Shown: piece by piece, positions 25,630-43,336 of the stretch
Layout of the letters: every line of letters starts with the position of its first letter
Position numbering within the stretch: the stretch's first letter is position 1
Assembly: GCF_018812025.1 (NCBI RefSeq)
Contig: NC_063045.1
Coordinates: 16,176,046 to 16,240,045 of the forward strand
Direction of reading: 5' to 3'
From: Megalobrama amblycephala
Lineage: Eukaryota > Chordata > Actinopteri > Cypriniformes > Xenocyprididae
Length of the DNA: 64,000 bases
Position numbers and translations under genes: made by a program
Notes under the pieces: generated by a model
The model's database searches: none
What the model was told of the DNA's origin: nothing
What the model saw: only the letters and a program-made list of their open reading frames with translations

Positions 25630-27391
25630 GGCAAATGCTTAAGAGTCTTTGACTGGATTATTATTGCTGTGATTATCATGTTTCTAACATGTTATATGTT
25701 TGGCAACAGTTCACCCTAATTGATTGAGTGTGTAGCTTTTCATTTCTTAAAAAAACATGTAGGAAGACACATCATGGCCATATTCCAGGGGCCTGTTTCA
25801 GAAAGGAGGTTAAGTGAAAACTCTGAGTATGTTAACCCTGAAATGAGGGAAACTCTGGGTTTTCCGTTTCATAATGGGAGGTATGTCAAACCCGAGAAAG
25901 CAGGTTAAGTCAAGCCTGTTTCTGAAAGAGAGTTGTTGAAACCATAGTTATATTAACGATGCTTTTGGGAAACGCACCCCTGGTTGGGAGCAGGTTTTCT
26001 TCGGTAAACCCAGAGTTTCCTTCGGTCTCCTCCCACTTTTTAAAGTGCTAGTGATGTTTAAATAGTTCACTCATTCATTCACACTGCAAAAATGCTTTTC
26101 GTAATGAGTTTTTTTTTTTTTTTTTTTTGTCCTATTTCAAGTACAAATATCTAAAATTTCTTAAATCAAGATGGATTTTGCATATACGAAAATGATAATT
26201 TGTCATATTTAGTCTTGTTTCCTGGGGGGGATCTAAATTAAGTGCATTTTACTTAAGAAAAATTATCAATATCTGCCAGTGTGGTAATAAAAATAATCTT
26301 AATTCAAACGGAAAACAAGATTATTCGGAGTGTCTATTACTAAGTGCAAATTTACAGTAGCTCCGCCCACCAATGTCAGACCAGATTAAAAGTGATGCAC
26401 GTTCTTGTGGCTGCAGTGATGTAGGCAGTAATGTGTTGGGTGCAGAGAATTAAGTCAATCGTGATGCGATTGACTGCTGGGTTCGAATTCGCCTTCTGCC
26501 GAGCTCGTTATTCTCACATATCACATCAGAAAGGCATTTATTTTCAATAAAAATGAAGAAAATGTTCTAAAAGTGGAAGCAAATTGCCTAACGAGTCTTT
26601 AATAATGATAAAATCATTTACACTCTTATTATTGCATCCTATTAAATCATTTTTTCTTCTTTTTTTGCATGTGGGATACCATGAAGATAAATATTAATTC
26701 AATATCTTACCATTCTACCAGTTTTCACCTTTGATATTATAACAGTGATAAGAATTAAACTTGTATTGACTCAGAAGTATGCGGACGTCCTTTTGTCACG
26801 TGCTGTTGCCATGGTGAATCGTAATATCGGAGCTCCATTGGTGATGGCTTTTCATAGTCATAGTGCACGTGCTTCACTCAGAGTCGATTGAACTAACTCA
26901 ATTCAACTGTTCTGAAACAGAAAACTCAGAGTTTCCCATTTTAGGGTAAGTCAACTCAGAGTTCAAGTTTTAACTCAGAGTTGGTTGAACCTCCTTATTG
27001 AAACGGGCCCCAGGATGACAATGTCAAGATTCATCAGGCTCAAATTGTACTCAATGAATGGTTCAGAGAGCATGAAGAATCATTTTCACACATAAATCCA
27101 AACATTAAATTCATTTAAAGTCTTTGGGATGTGCTGGAATAGACTTTACAGAGTGCTCGACTCTTGCATTGTCAATACAAGATCTTGACCAAAATTGATG
27201 CACCTTTTGACAGAAATAAATGTTGTGATGTTATTTCCATTAAGAGGTGCATCAGTTTTTGGTGCAAAAAATCTTGACATTGTCTTCCTACATGGCTGTT
27301 TTTAGAATTGAAAAGCTACAGACTCATATAACATGCTAGAAACAATAATTACTGCAATAATGATCAAGTCACAGACTCTTAAGCATTTGCC
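25630..27391. mobile_element. mariner/Tc1-type remnant split by another element
   Basis: The ends GGCAAATGCTTAAGAGTCT and its reversed partner form long inverted repeats of about 140 bp with TA on both outer sides. The interior keeps a plus-strand transposase fragment reading IMAIFQ, then after the inserted element [17 protein letters not shown], and later SLWDVLE; this resembles the DDE-domain and C-terminal part of mariner/Tc1 transposases. In-frame stops are present. Without the insert only about 540 bp remain, so it is an internally deleted, inactive copy. Confidence 0.75.
25789..27010. mobile_element. Element with GGGCC(T/C)GTTTCA ends inserted in mariner remnant
   Basis: The left end GGGCCTGTTTCAGAAAGGAGG is mirrored on the right as GGGCCCGTTTCAATAAGGAGG. 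The trinucleotide CAG flanks both sides and removing one copy restores the transposase frame FQ-DDN, so CAG is the likely target duplication. The interior contains a tRNA-like segment at about 26430-26510. No transposase is seen. Confidence 0.8.
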
Positions 27392-27734
27392 TATCTAAAT
27401 TTAAACAGCAACTTTTTTTTTTTTTTAGCCGGGCAGTCTGAGCGCGTATATACTGTATGAATATGCACCAGCAAACAGCTTGTGTAAATATATAAAATAA
27501 TTCTATGTGTTTTTTAGTTTTATTTGATATATGTTTTATTTACATAATTTATATAAAACCTTTTAATATGTGACAATATTAGAACCACCACATAGCTCAA
27601 ATATTTGTAGAGAAACATTTTTATATTTGAATTTTATCTACAATTATATAATATATAACAATATCTATATACATGTATATTATTTACATTTCATAATTTT
27701 TATTTACATAAAAATTGCAAATGTGTATGTGTAT

Positions 27735-28030
<296 letters not shown>

Positions 28031-28429
28031 CTCAATGTTATGATAAAAAAATTAATTTTTTTAAAATATTTACTTCAGTTTTCCTGTTCAAATAAAAACT
28101 CAAAATTAAATAAGCGCATGTAACAGACATCCAATAAATATGCTGAAATGAGACTTGATGACATCTCTGCAGCTGAAGTTATAATATAATATGCAATCTC
28201 TGCTGAACAGTGTATAAATCATTTTGTCATTCATTTAATTCTTCATGAGAATGGAGGGTAATACCAAGTTCAAATAGGGCATTTTAGTGGAAACTAAGAT
28301 TATCATTATAACTACAAGGACTCTTAATGTAGTTCGTGTTTTACCAGGAGGTCCATCTACCTTATTCATCTTTCATGTAATGAATGACAAACAAAAGCTC
28401 AATACAGACCCAGATGTATAGGAACAAAT

Positions 28430-28435
28430 TTTATT
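28430..28435 (-). terminator. Candidate gna11 polyadenylation signal
   Basis: AATAAA on the minus strand is followed within 30 bases by a GT/T-rich stretch (GGGTCTGT, then TTTTGTTTG), as expected for a cleavage site. A nearer AATAAA at 31228-31233 could give a shorter transcript. Confidence 0.45.
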
Positions 28436-28914
28436 CCAATTTAAAATGGATATTTTTATCTTTAAAGGAGAAGGCTATGAAAGTCATTTTCATGTATGAA
28501 TGAGGTTCAGGCAACAGTGGTTGAAATGAAACATACAAAAAGAGAAATATGTCTAAAATACTGTAAATGAACAATAATTAAGCCCCTTGTCAGCAGGGTT
28601 TTGCGTTAATACGGTTTCTCCTTTACCCGACCCTCTCCACCAAAAACAAACACATGCAATTAAAATGTCATTTCTTTTTAAAAACAGCAGTTTGTCATCT
28701 TTAATCTTAAATACAGAATAAAATTGTCTTTTTCCTGTTGCGCATTTTCCATAATCACATACTTAATGTTTTTTTGTTTTTAAAAACCGGACCATAAAAT
28801 ACACGAGAGTCCTTTTTAAATGATTTCCACAACATTGGCACTTGTAAAGAGTCTGGCTCTACAAATCAAAGGGATTGGCACACTCAATATAGTACATCAT
28901 TTACATTTGGTATG

Positions 28915-28954
<40 letters not shown>

Positions 28955-31900
28955 CCAACTGAACAAGAAATACATTACAAAGTAATACAATACTTTGATT
29001 TTATACACCACTACACAAAAGTTTATTTTTACCGGTTTTATCAAAAACAAATGTATTATATTAAAGTGTCCTACATAGAAGTGTTCAGGTAATGCATCGA
29101 CATCAGAAAAAAAATAAAAATAAAGTAAAGATAGCTTCATATTGTACGCATCCATCACGTCAGTGTGGACCTCAAGCAAAAGCGTCATTTCTATTCATTA
29201 GTGTCTGCATTTCTCAGAGTACCAGGAACAAGTTTGGAGGAACAGATACATCACATGAGTGGAGTTAGTTTCATTACTGCAGAGTTGGTTCAGTGCATTA
29301 ACCCAGGGAGGAAAAACAAATTTCATTGCAAATTGTTGAGAACGACCAAAAAACCCCTTACACACCAGTTGAATACCATATCAAGGCTATTTTTACCATC
29401 TGCACAACGTATGATGTTTTGGTACTTTTGTACTTAATGGGTACGAAATGACTGGCTGTAGTGTTTGAGTTGGATAAAGAAAGAAAGGTGTTTCTCAGAT
29501 TAGGCCTAGCCCTTTCAAATGAAAAGCTGTATGTACAAGCTTCAAACGTTCACGTTCAAAAATGCCGTCATAATTTGCAGGTCCACTATTTGTACAACGA
29601 AACCGTTTGAAATTGGCATATGACGACTGACAGTACCATCCCACCCAAGTAAACATACAGTTTAAAATGAATGAAGCAAGAAGCCCCGCCCAGAAGCATG
29701 AAGGTATGCAAATTCTGGATGTTTGGGGAGAGAGGGAAAAAAAAAAAAAAAAAACTTAACTGGCCTGGCACGGGAGAATTGTTTAGTTGAGCAAAAAAAA
29801 AAAAAAAAAAAAAAAGTTCTCGTAATTTGGCAAACAATTTGTAAAACGCACCAAAAGGTCCAAATGTATATGTAAAGAAGGCTTGTAGGATTAAATGCGA
29901 CAAAACAGCAAATATACAGCTGCGGTTGGGGGAAAATGCGTATAAACAACATCTTCAAAAGCCTTGTGCACTGACCAACGCTTCCAAACTATAGAACTCG
30001 TCACAAATAGAGAAACCTCCTAAAATACATTCAATTACAGGTTTAAAACAAAACAAAACAAAAAAAATTGCGCCAATAAGTGACAGTTGTGATTCAAATA
30101 TTTCACTAAATCATAACGTGAGATTTTGCTATTTTTGCAAATTCCAACGAATCAGGTTCTCTCAAGCTATTTTGTTTCAATAATACAAACAAAGCCAATA
30201 AGACTGTACGAGTGCTAATGTGCGATAAATTCATAGCCAATTGGCTGAAAAAGGTGTGCGATAAATGAGTAAACGGGACTCAAAAGCGATACCGTCATGG
30301 CCCCCAAAACCAAACATGGCAAATAGAATAGTGCGACACCACCGGCACCGAGTAAAACAGTTAATACTTCATCCATCAACTTACAGAATCAAAACAGCCC
30401 ATCCAAAGTCGCTTAACTTAGGCAAGAAATAGCATACTTTTTCCGCGTATCACAAGGGCCTCACAAAAGGTGCTCCCTGGATGCACTGCAAGTTGAACCT
30501 ACGGAAAATGGCAACTCCTGTGGCGTCACCCGTGCTGTCCCTGATTCAGATACCCACTTCGGCGTACCTATTGCTCTATAGTCTTCATAGAGTCGGTTCA
30601 TTCTCCGCCCACAATTAGCCCTTGTAATGAAAAGTATGAAAACTCACCTGAATTACATTGTAAAGATCCCAAAAAAGCCAGCTAGCTATGGAATCCAAAA
30701 AGCTAATCAAGTGAGAACTAAGATATGATACTACGAAACCAAGAGCAAACTCTTAAAAAAAACAAACAAACAAAAAAACAACGCAAGCAGAGACCAGTTA
30801 AGAATTCAACCACTGATAAAATTCTCATTTTCCTATTTGCATAAAGCGACGTTGATGAAATGGAAATTCAACTTCCCATTTTCAAGCATTTCAAATATTC
30901 GGGAAAAAAACAAAAAGAACAGAACTGTGACAATCAATTTACCAAATACCAAAAAGAAAAAAGATCACTTGCCAATGGATTTTTTACAGCAGTTGAGACT
31001 CAATCCCCGCTTTCGTTGTAGTGCGCTAATGCGGAAAAGTGAGTCCGATTACATATCTGGTCCATAAATTACATAAATAAAAAAAATAAAAAAAACTAAT
31101 CGATTTCACCCTATATAGCACTTTTGTGTTGTACTGCGTTGAGTGTTTACAAACATTTCAATCACTGGATATTCATATTTCAATGTTATACCGAGTAAAA
31201 ACGTATATGAATCAGCTGGGAAAGGCGTTTATTTGATTCCTTCAGTCAAACCATAAATTCAAAACTGATTTGTGTCGAAGCATGTAAACAAATCACAATC
31301 TTTAAGTAAATATCTTTGAATACTAGCTGGATCCATTTAATTATACTGATTAAACACCCAATACTGCCAACTATTGGACTGGAGGAAACAGTTTGGCGCC
31401 TAAATGATAAATTCAGCGGATACAGATGCGAACTGGGTATTTGTTGGAAAATTTCAGGACAGTTGAACACAATTCCATTGAAATCACACTTAAAATCTGC
31501 GGTGGCTCTAGTTACTCATTTTATCTTCCTCGTATTTCGGAAAAAGTCACATGGTCTTCTCTAAGTACTCAAGTAGTGATGGGAAATCTCTATACATCAC
31601 TCCTAAAATAGTATTAAATCAAATCATCCAATCACCTCCACCTCTAGCTAGTGTTATAGCACGTGATTGCACAACTAACACCTGGTTAATTCAGTGATGC
31701 GAGGTCAAGTCTTTCAAGAATGTCGCCCGCTCTTCATCACGGTCACGTGCGCCTCCATCGAGTGTTTCCGTTAAGTTCGTACCTCAGTTTCATTCAGGTA
31801 GAGCCCACCTACAGCCCATCTACAGAGCAAACGAATGCTCTTTGTCATTAGGCACCGGTTTAGCGGCCCAGCCCTCGTGTTTGAGGAAGAGTGGATGATA

Positions 31901-32093
31901 AAGCTATCAACTGGAGGGGGTCGACACTCAGGAAGAGAGGAAAAAAACAGGCAAAGAAAAGGACTACATGAAGATCCAGTGCCTAATGGGAGTGAAGGTG
32001 TGTCCGCGCGGTTCCCGTGCGTGTGTGTGTGAGGTGTGTGAGGTGTGTAGTGCTTTCGGCCGTATGTGGGCTGCAGGTGTCTCGCTCTCTTTT

Positions 32094-32131
<38 letters not shown>
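28436..32131 (-). other. Probable gna11 3' UTR
   Basis: About 3.7 kb follows the gna11 stop codon without another coding exon and with no intact transposon. This contrasts with the repeat-rich DNA to its left, and long 3' UTRs are usual in GNAQ/GNA11 genes. Several A/T homopolymer runs occur (28919-28948, 29739-29754, 29794-29814). The extent is inferred, not shown. Confidence 0.45.

Positions 32132-32133
<2 letters not shown>
32096..32133. repeat. (TC)19 microsatellite touching the gna11 stop codon
   Basis: Nineteen TC units on the plus strand, read as GA repeats in the transcript. The GA of the TGA stop codon at 32134-32132 is the first unit of the repeat. Confidence 0.97.
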
Positions 32134-32371
<238 letters not shown>

Positions 32372-32448
32372 TTATGGAAGTGAAAAAAAATGTATTTGGA
32401 AGTGGTTGCAGTTCACAAGTCTACCACATGGTGTCAGTGTAGGCTTCA

Positions 32449-32634
<186 letters not shown>

Positions 32635-33313
32635 TTAAAAAAAAAAATACCACAATGAAAGTGCAGCCTGGCTTTGACCACCAATTACCAATTAAATTCA
32701 TCAATGCATTTCCAAACATACTATATTGTACAAAATAATAATAATTATAATACTGAACTACTATTTCATGTTGTTCTCAAGATAATCCAGGGTCAAATGT
32801 GGGGTCAAATTTAAGAACAGATTGAAGAAATATTTATGTTGATGGTCAAGGGCCTTCCCATCATGTGGAATGATTTATTAGAATGTATTTAAAAGAAAAA
32901 GAAAAAAAAAGTAGTAACTAAAAATAATATTTTATTTTACATTTATAAATGTATATTATATTAAAATGTACATTTAATATTTTTATACATTACTAAATAA
33001 TATCTAATAATATATTAATACATTTAAAATCTAAACAAAACATTAAAATATCACTTTAATTTATATTAATTTGAATTTTTATACGTTATAAAATAACCAA
33101 TAATACTAATAATAAAAATAAATGTTAAAAACCTATAAATACAATGACAATTAAAAATAATAAAACACTTTAATATACGTATATTAATTCATACATTATA
33201 AAAAAAAATATATAAATTACTAAAAATAATAATGATAATAGATTAAAAACCTATAAATATAATAATAATAACTAAAATAAAATATACTCATTTACACTCA
33301 TAAATAAACATTA

Positions 33314-38607
<5,294 letters not shown>

Positions 38608-38736
38608 CTGAAAATGATGCTTTGCAAGTCGAAGGGATATTCAATAATCCCTGTGGTAGGGATGCGAACCCTAAGCACGTCTTGTTGAGTCGGCAGATAC
38701 GACGGCTCTGCGATACGGTCCAAATCACTTAGATAG
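38608..38736 (-). CDS. gna11 alternative exon 4b (GNAQ-like switch I)
   Basis: This 129-bp exon encodes residues 160-201: [18 protein letters not shown], then [17 protein letters not shown] and DLQSIIF. It has Arg183, Ile184 and the Mg-coordinating Thr186. The first base completes Tyr159 (TA+C) and the last two begin Arg202. The acceptor lies behind a long pyrimidine tract ending CTCTAG and the donor is GTAGAT. DLQSIIF and the YLPTQQ spacing resemble GNAQ. It is one of two intact exon 4 copies; the other lies 339 bp upstream. Both look functional and no disabling change is seen. Confidence 0.95.
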
Positions 38737-39075
38737 CTAGAGACAAGGAGAGACGGAGAGAGAGAAGGAAGAAAACAAAATAAAGCATGGCAGCAGATCC
38801 CTTTAAGAGCTTGAGAGCTTTGGAAAAGCAGTGAGAGAATGCCGCTCGGGATCCTGGGATGCGACGGCACAACCTTCTGCTTACTCCGGTGAAGATCTCT
38901 AGTGAGTTCCCCAAAACAAAACTCTTTAAGAGTAGCAAAGAAACAACAACAGCAAAGGCTGAGCCCCGGGTGGGTGTGAGAACGCGATCAGGGAAGGCAG
39001 CAGTGCAGTTGCAGCAGCAGGTTAAAGGTCAGGAGACAGCGGCGGCAGTGAGGGTGTGCCGTGGATTGGCGATAC

Positions 39076-39204
39076 CTGAAGATTATATTCTCCAGATCAA
39101 AGGGATACTCTATGATGCCTGTAGTGGGCACTCGGACCCTCAGTACATCTTGCTGGCTGGGCACGTATCCCGAAGTTGATATACGCTCTAAATCGCTAAG
39201 GTAA
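39076..39204 (-). CDS. gna11 alternative exon 4a (GNA11-like switch I)
   Basis: This exon has the same 129-bp length and the same phases as exon 4b. It encodes [18 protein letters not shown], then [17 protein letters not shown] and [14 protein letters not shown] matches human GNA11. It differs from exon 4b at ten of 42 whole codons, mainly in the helical-domain end (residues 165-175), at residue 184 (Val versus Ile) and near residue 198. The acceptor is TTCATCCCACAG and the donor is GTATCG. Arg183 and Thr186 are kept. The paired exons suggest mutually exclusive splicing, like the alternative exons known in GNAO1, although transcripts are needed to show use. Confidence 0.95.
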
Positions 39205-40272
39205 CTGTGGGATGAACCGGTAAGAAACACAGGCATGTACATGTGCATATACAGAACTACATATGTAAACCTACATGGAATTTACAAACTTTTCAAATAT
39301 TCCAGGCAGTTTTGGGAAAAACTCACCCTCATTCCAAACCGGTCTGATTTTCTTTCATAAAACAAAAGATTCAAGGATTTTTACGCTGCTCTTTTTTCCA
39401 TTCAAACTTGCCGCAACTCATTCGGTTATGAGCCACATAAGAGTCAACAGCACGCCAAACAGATTATGATATGAGTGCGAATGAGATTCAAGGGGATTTG
39501 CAAAGCTGTAGTTAGTTCGCTTTTTACGATTAAAATGGTTATAAATGTTGCATTTTCTTCTTGGTTCGTTTTTCGTTCACAAGCCAACATTTTTAACTGA
39601 CAATTTTTTTAATACAAGTCACATGTGAGTTAACCGTCCTCTTACTGGACAGAAGTGTGGCATTGACAACATTGCCACAGGCTTGCAGTTTTCTTTCTAG
39701 TAAATATATGATTTTGAGCTGGAATCACGCATAAAGATATTCACCAAACTTGAACTTTGGAGTGCAGCAAATTCACACGAGCAGATTCTTGTCCCCTGTA
39801 TTCGTATGCAAATTGACTGAAGCGAAAAGAATGAAAAAACGCAGTGTGACCGGACCTTATGATCCATGGGGGCGGGTGGGGGGGATCTTACATTTCAGTT
39901 TATTCTTTTCTCAAATATATCATATGAATGCTCACAGTCACATGGGCTACTTTTATGGCATATTCTTGGGGTTTGACTACCCTGTCTCACTATAAGCTTT
40001 CACTGTATTAAAAAAAAAAAGAGCAGCGTAAACATTCGTCAAAATGTTATTTTTGTATGTGTGTGTTTTACGGGGGGAAAAAAAATTTGGAACATGAAGG
40101 TAAAAATATTAATTTGAGAAGTTCCTGGGAAGAGTGTAGATTCCATGTGGGTGTAACAAACCAATTATGCAATTTTTGACCAAAACAAATTATATTACTG
40201 TATTAAATGGCCCGTTCACACCAAACCATGATAATTATAAATAAACAGTTTTAATGAACGGTCTCATTCTAT

Positions 40273-41276
40273 GGCCCTGTTTCCACCTGGTATTAAGATG
40301 AGTTTTTGGTCGACTGGATCACACGTGGACGACGGTAATACAGGTGTAAACGGGGTGACAACATTTTGAGCTTGTCCACTTTCGACCACTTCTAAAGGTA
40401 GTCAAAAACGCATTCGACCGGATTGCTTTCATAGTGTAGACGCTCAAGTGGTCGAATGTGTTTCAACAGCCACTAAAGACCGCCTACTCTCCGCCTACTG
40501 ACCTAATGCGTAAACATTGAAAGCGCACGCTAGCCAGACGGGATTTAAACTTTGTCAGCTGAAGACCCAAGTTTGATTTGAAGTCGAAAAATGTACCAAG
40601 CACAATGTTCTCTCACCATTCCTGATTTCTTCACAGCGTTCAACGTGTTCTTCCGTCATCTCCAGGCGCGATCATATGTAAATTGTGAGAGCTTATTTTG
40701 TCTATTAAGCAAGGAACACACTAAGCCGACGCAAGTGACGACGAAAGCAGACTGCAGGGTTGGCTCATGCCAAACCGACGCTCGACACTCGACGGCCAAG
40801 TAGCACGTCCATTCTGCGCCCGTGTAAGAAAAAAATGCCTTTCCATACCAGCAGGTGGCAGTAGCTGAACAGCCAATCAGAACGATCAGATGGCCGACTG
40901 ACCGTCGAGCTCAGATGATTCAACATGTCGAATTGGCTGAAAAAAAGCAGACGAGGACCAACTTCAGACAGAACACGCTGAGAAAACTTAACCAGCCGAC
41001 AAACAAAAACTGCCCGATGAAAACTGGCGACCGTCCGCTTGGTGTGTTCCGGGCTTTAGATCGAAAGATCTAAAAGTGCCTATACATTTACCCGCCCATA
41101 GTCCTTCCACTTGGGGAAAAAAAAAAAAAAAGAAAAAAAAAAATCAGGACAGAAGTGGTTTAATATGGACAAAAGAGACGTATTAAAATACCAGGTGGAA
41201 ACGGGTATGTGACTCCCTCGTCCACTTGTGATCAGATAGACCAAAATGCATTTTAATACCAGATGGAAACAGGGCC
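40273..41276. mobile_element. MITE with GGCCCTGTTTCCACCTGG ends
   Basis: The left end GGCCCTGTTTCCACCTGGTA is matched by the right end, reversed, GGCCCTGTTTCCATCTGGTA. It lies in gna11 intron 3. A second MITE is nested at 40711-41056, and a decayed relative lies at about 5470-6010. Confidence 0.85.
40711..41056. mobile_element. Nested MITE (GGAACACACCAAGC type)
   Basis: The left end AAGGAACACACTAAGCCGACG pairs with the reversed right end CGGAACACACCAAGCGGACG. It interrupts the surrounding element. Its interior shares GCAGACTGCAGGGTTGGCTC and AAGTAGCACGTCCATTCTGC with the segment near 16160-16260. Confidence 0.8.
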
Positions 41277-41695
41277 TATGAGAATAGAGAAGTCCGCACC
41301 ACAACTATAATAAAAAACGAATCCCTTTTAGGAATCCCTTTTACAATGATGTTTTCAAGCTGATGAACGATAAAACATTGACAGCCAATCAGAATCCACA
41401 TCAATTTAAAGAGCTCGACCATTTAAAGTGGCAGGCAACATAACTGCAGTGCACGCTTATAATAAACTGAACATAATCGCTTGTTGATTTGGACTCTAAT
41501 ATAGTTATTGGTATAGTTCTTGGTGTGAATGGGCCTTAATACTGCATTTATACATATATGACTTCATATATGACTCATTACATGTCAGAAAACAAATATG
41601 CTTCTGACTGACCTCAAGTAAAAAGAGCATTTACAAACTCATTTAGAGCAATGAAGTTAAAAGAGCTAATGGCTAATGACAGCACACACACTTAC

Positions 41696-41850
41696 TATTT
41701 AGTGGAGTCAGAGAGCTGGTACTCTCGCCTGCGGTCGTAGGCTTCCTGGATGCCTGGATCCGTCCAGAGCATCTTTATTGCATTGATAAAGGGCTGGTCG
41801 AAGGAGCATACCTTCTCCACGTCGACCTCTCGCACCAGCAGAGCATTGGA
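41696..41850 (-). CDS. gna11 exon 3
   Basis: This 155-bp exon encodes [20 protein letters not shown], then [20 protein letters not shown] and [11 protein letters not shown], ending in TA of Tyr159. It is part of the alpha-helical domain. The acceptor is TTATCCACAG and the donor is GTAAGT. Because the exon ends in TA, the base supplied by the next exon decides between Tyr and a stop. Confidence 0.96.
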
Positions 41851-42214
41851 CTGTGGATAACGACACAGTACACAGTTAACAGCCCAGTTTATGACTCAAT
41901 GGCTGTGTAATACTAATGACTTCCAGAGAGATTTAGAACCAACTAGGTCACAAGTTGTTGAGTTAAAGTTTAAGGATCTTCTTTAGGAAATATTAACTGA
42001 TTCTTTAAAACCAAAACATGAGAATAATTAACCCATAATCCTGCTCAGAAGAAAGACAGATGACCATGGTGTGACAGCAATAAAATTTACAAGTGAGGCT
42101 TGTAGTGCTTTTTATAGCCACGTTTATGGCCTATCTGGGTTTGATTTGCATCTCGACGTGCACTCTGGGCATCAAAGAGATGATTACAGCGCAGTGACGG
42201 CCAGGGATTGTCAC

Positions 42215-42399
42215 CTTGTTCTCTTCATATTTGAATGGGATCTTGAGGTGCTCGGTGGCACGGATCATGGCCTGCATGGAGGTGAAGATGTTCTGGTAGA
42301 CGAGTTTGGTGAAGCCGCGCTTGTCCTCGTCGGTGTAGCCTGTCCCGTGAATGATGCGCATCTGTTTGATGAACGTACTCTTGCCGCTCTCTCCTGTGC
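42215..42399 (-). CDS. gna11 exon 2 (P-loop)
   Basis: This 185-bp exon encodes the G1/P-loop GTGESGKST (residues 46-54), then [20 protein letters not shown] and [19 protein letters not shown] to KYEENK. The acceptor is CTCTTCAG and the donor is GTGACA. The first two bases complete the Gly46 codon. P-loop and downstream contact residues are intact, so nucleotide binding is expected. Confidence 0.97.
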
Positions 42400-42620
42400 C
42401 TGAAGAGAGAGAAAGAAAAAAATAAAATAAAATTGTGGAATAGGGTTAGATAATATATTGGCTTCAGTATGATACCAGCCTCTAGTATCTCAGTAAATCA
42501 ATACTTTCGAGCAACAATTTAAATAAATAAATAAATAAATAAAAAAGTATAAAAGACAGCACCCCAAACAAACTACAATAATAATATATTTACTATTACT
42601 GCTACATTAATTTATTATTA

Positions 42621-43096
42621 GGCTGTGTCCACCAAAGCATTTTTATCCATTTAAAAGGCCAGTGCTAAGGCCAGTCTGAAAACACCTTGCTGTGAGTGCT
42701 TGAGAGTGTTTTTTCAGCTATATGTGCTATGATACGGAATATCCACGAAACTGTTACTAGTACCTAATTTTGCAAATATTTTGTTTCTGAATATAAAAAT
42801 CTCGACACAATGTAACATACTTGCTCTGGCACTAGTTTTGAATAAAGAGATGTGCTTCTTGTTGCTGATTGTTAACGTTGCGATGGTTGGTCGGGGTGGT
42901 ATTTGTCCCGCCCTTCCTCCACTGTGATTGGACAGCTGGGTAAAAAGTGATAGTAACGTGTGCCGCGTTTTACCCAAAAATGAACACTGTTCAACTCTTG
43001 GCAAATGGTAAAAAATGCTGAACGCTCAGCGTGAAAGAGACAATGTTTAAAAAAAAAAAAAAAAACTCAGGAAATTATGCCTTGGTGGACACGGCC
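42621..43096. mobile_element. MITE with GGC(T/C)GTGTCCACCAA ends and TTA duplication
   Basis: The left end GGCTGTGTCCACCAAAGCA and the reversed right end GGCCGTGTCCACCAAGGCA form an inverted repeat of about 20 bp. TTA flanks each side, fitting the 3-bp TWA target duplication of PIF/Harbinger elements. Length is 476 bp. It lies in gna11 intron 1, 222 bp from exon 2. Confidence 0.85.
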
Positions 43097-43293
43097 TTAT
43101 AGGCAGAACTAAGAACACTAGACACTTATTATACTACAAAGCATTTAATAAGGCATATTGGCAAATATTGATTTGTTAGGTGTAGAAATTTCTTACAAAA
43201 CAATTAATTACACGTACACTTAATAACAGCCTTCCAAAGGTATAAAGGACAGTACCACAAACAAATAATCTACAATACATATTACAACAGTAC

Positions 43294-43296
<3 letters not shown>

Positions 43297-43334
<38 letters not shown>
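43297..43334. repeat. (TTA)n microsatellite
   Basis: About twelve ATT/TTA units in gna11 intron 1. Confidence 0.9.

Positions 43335-43336
<2 letters not shown>

Noticed and set aside
38608..39204. One exon 4 copy as a pseudo-exon
   Set aside because: Both copies keep frame, length, switch I residues and splice dinucleotides, so there is no sign of decay.
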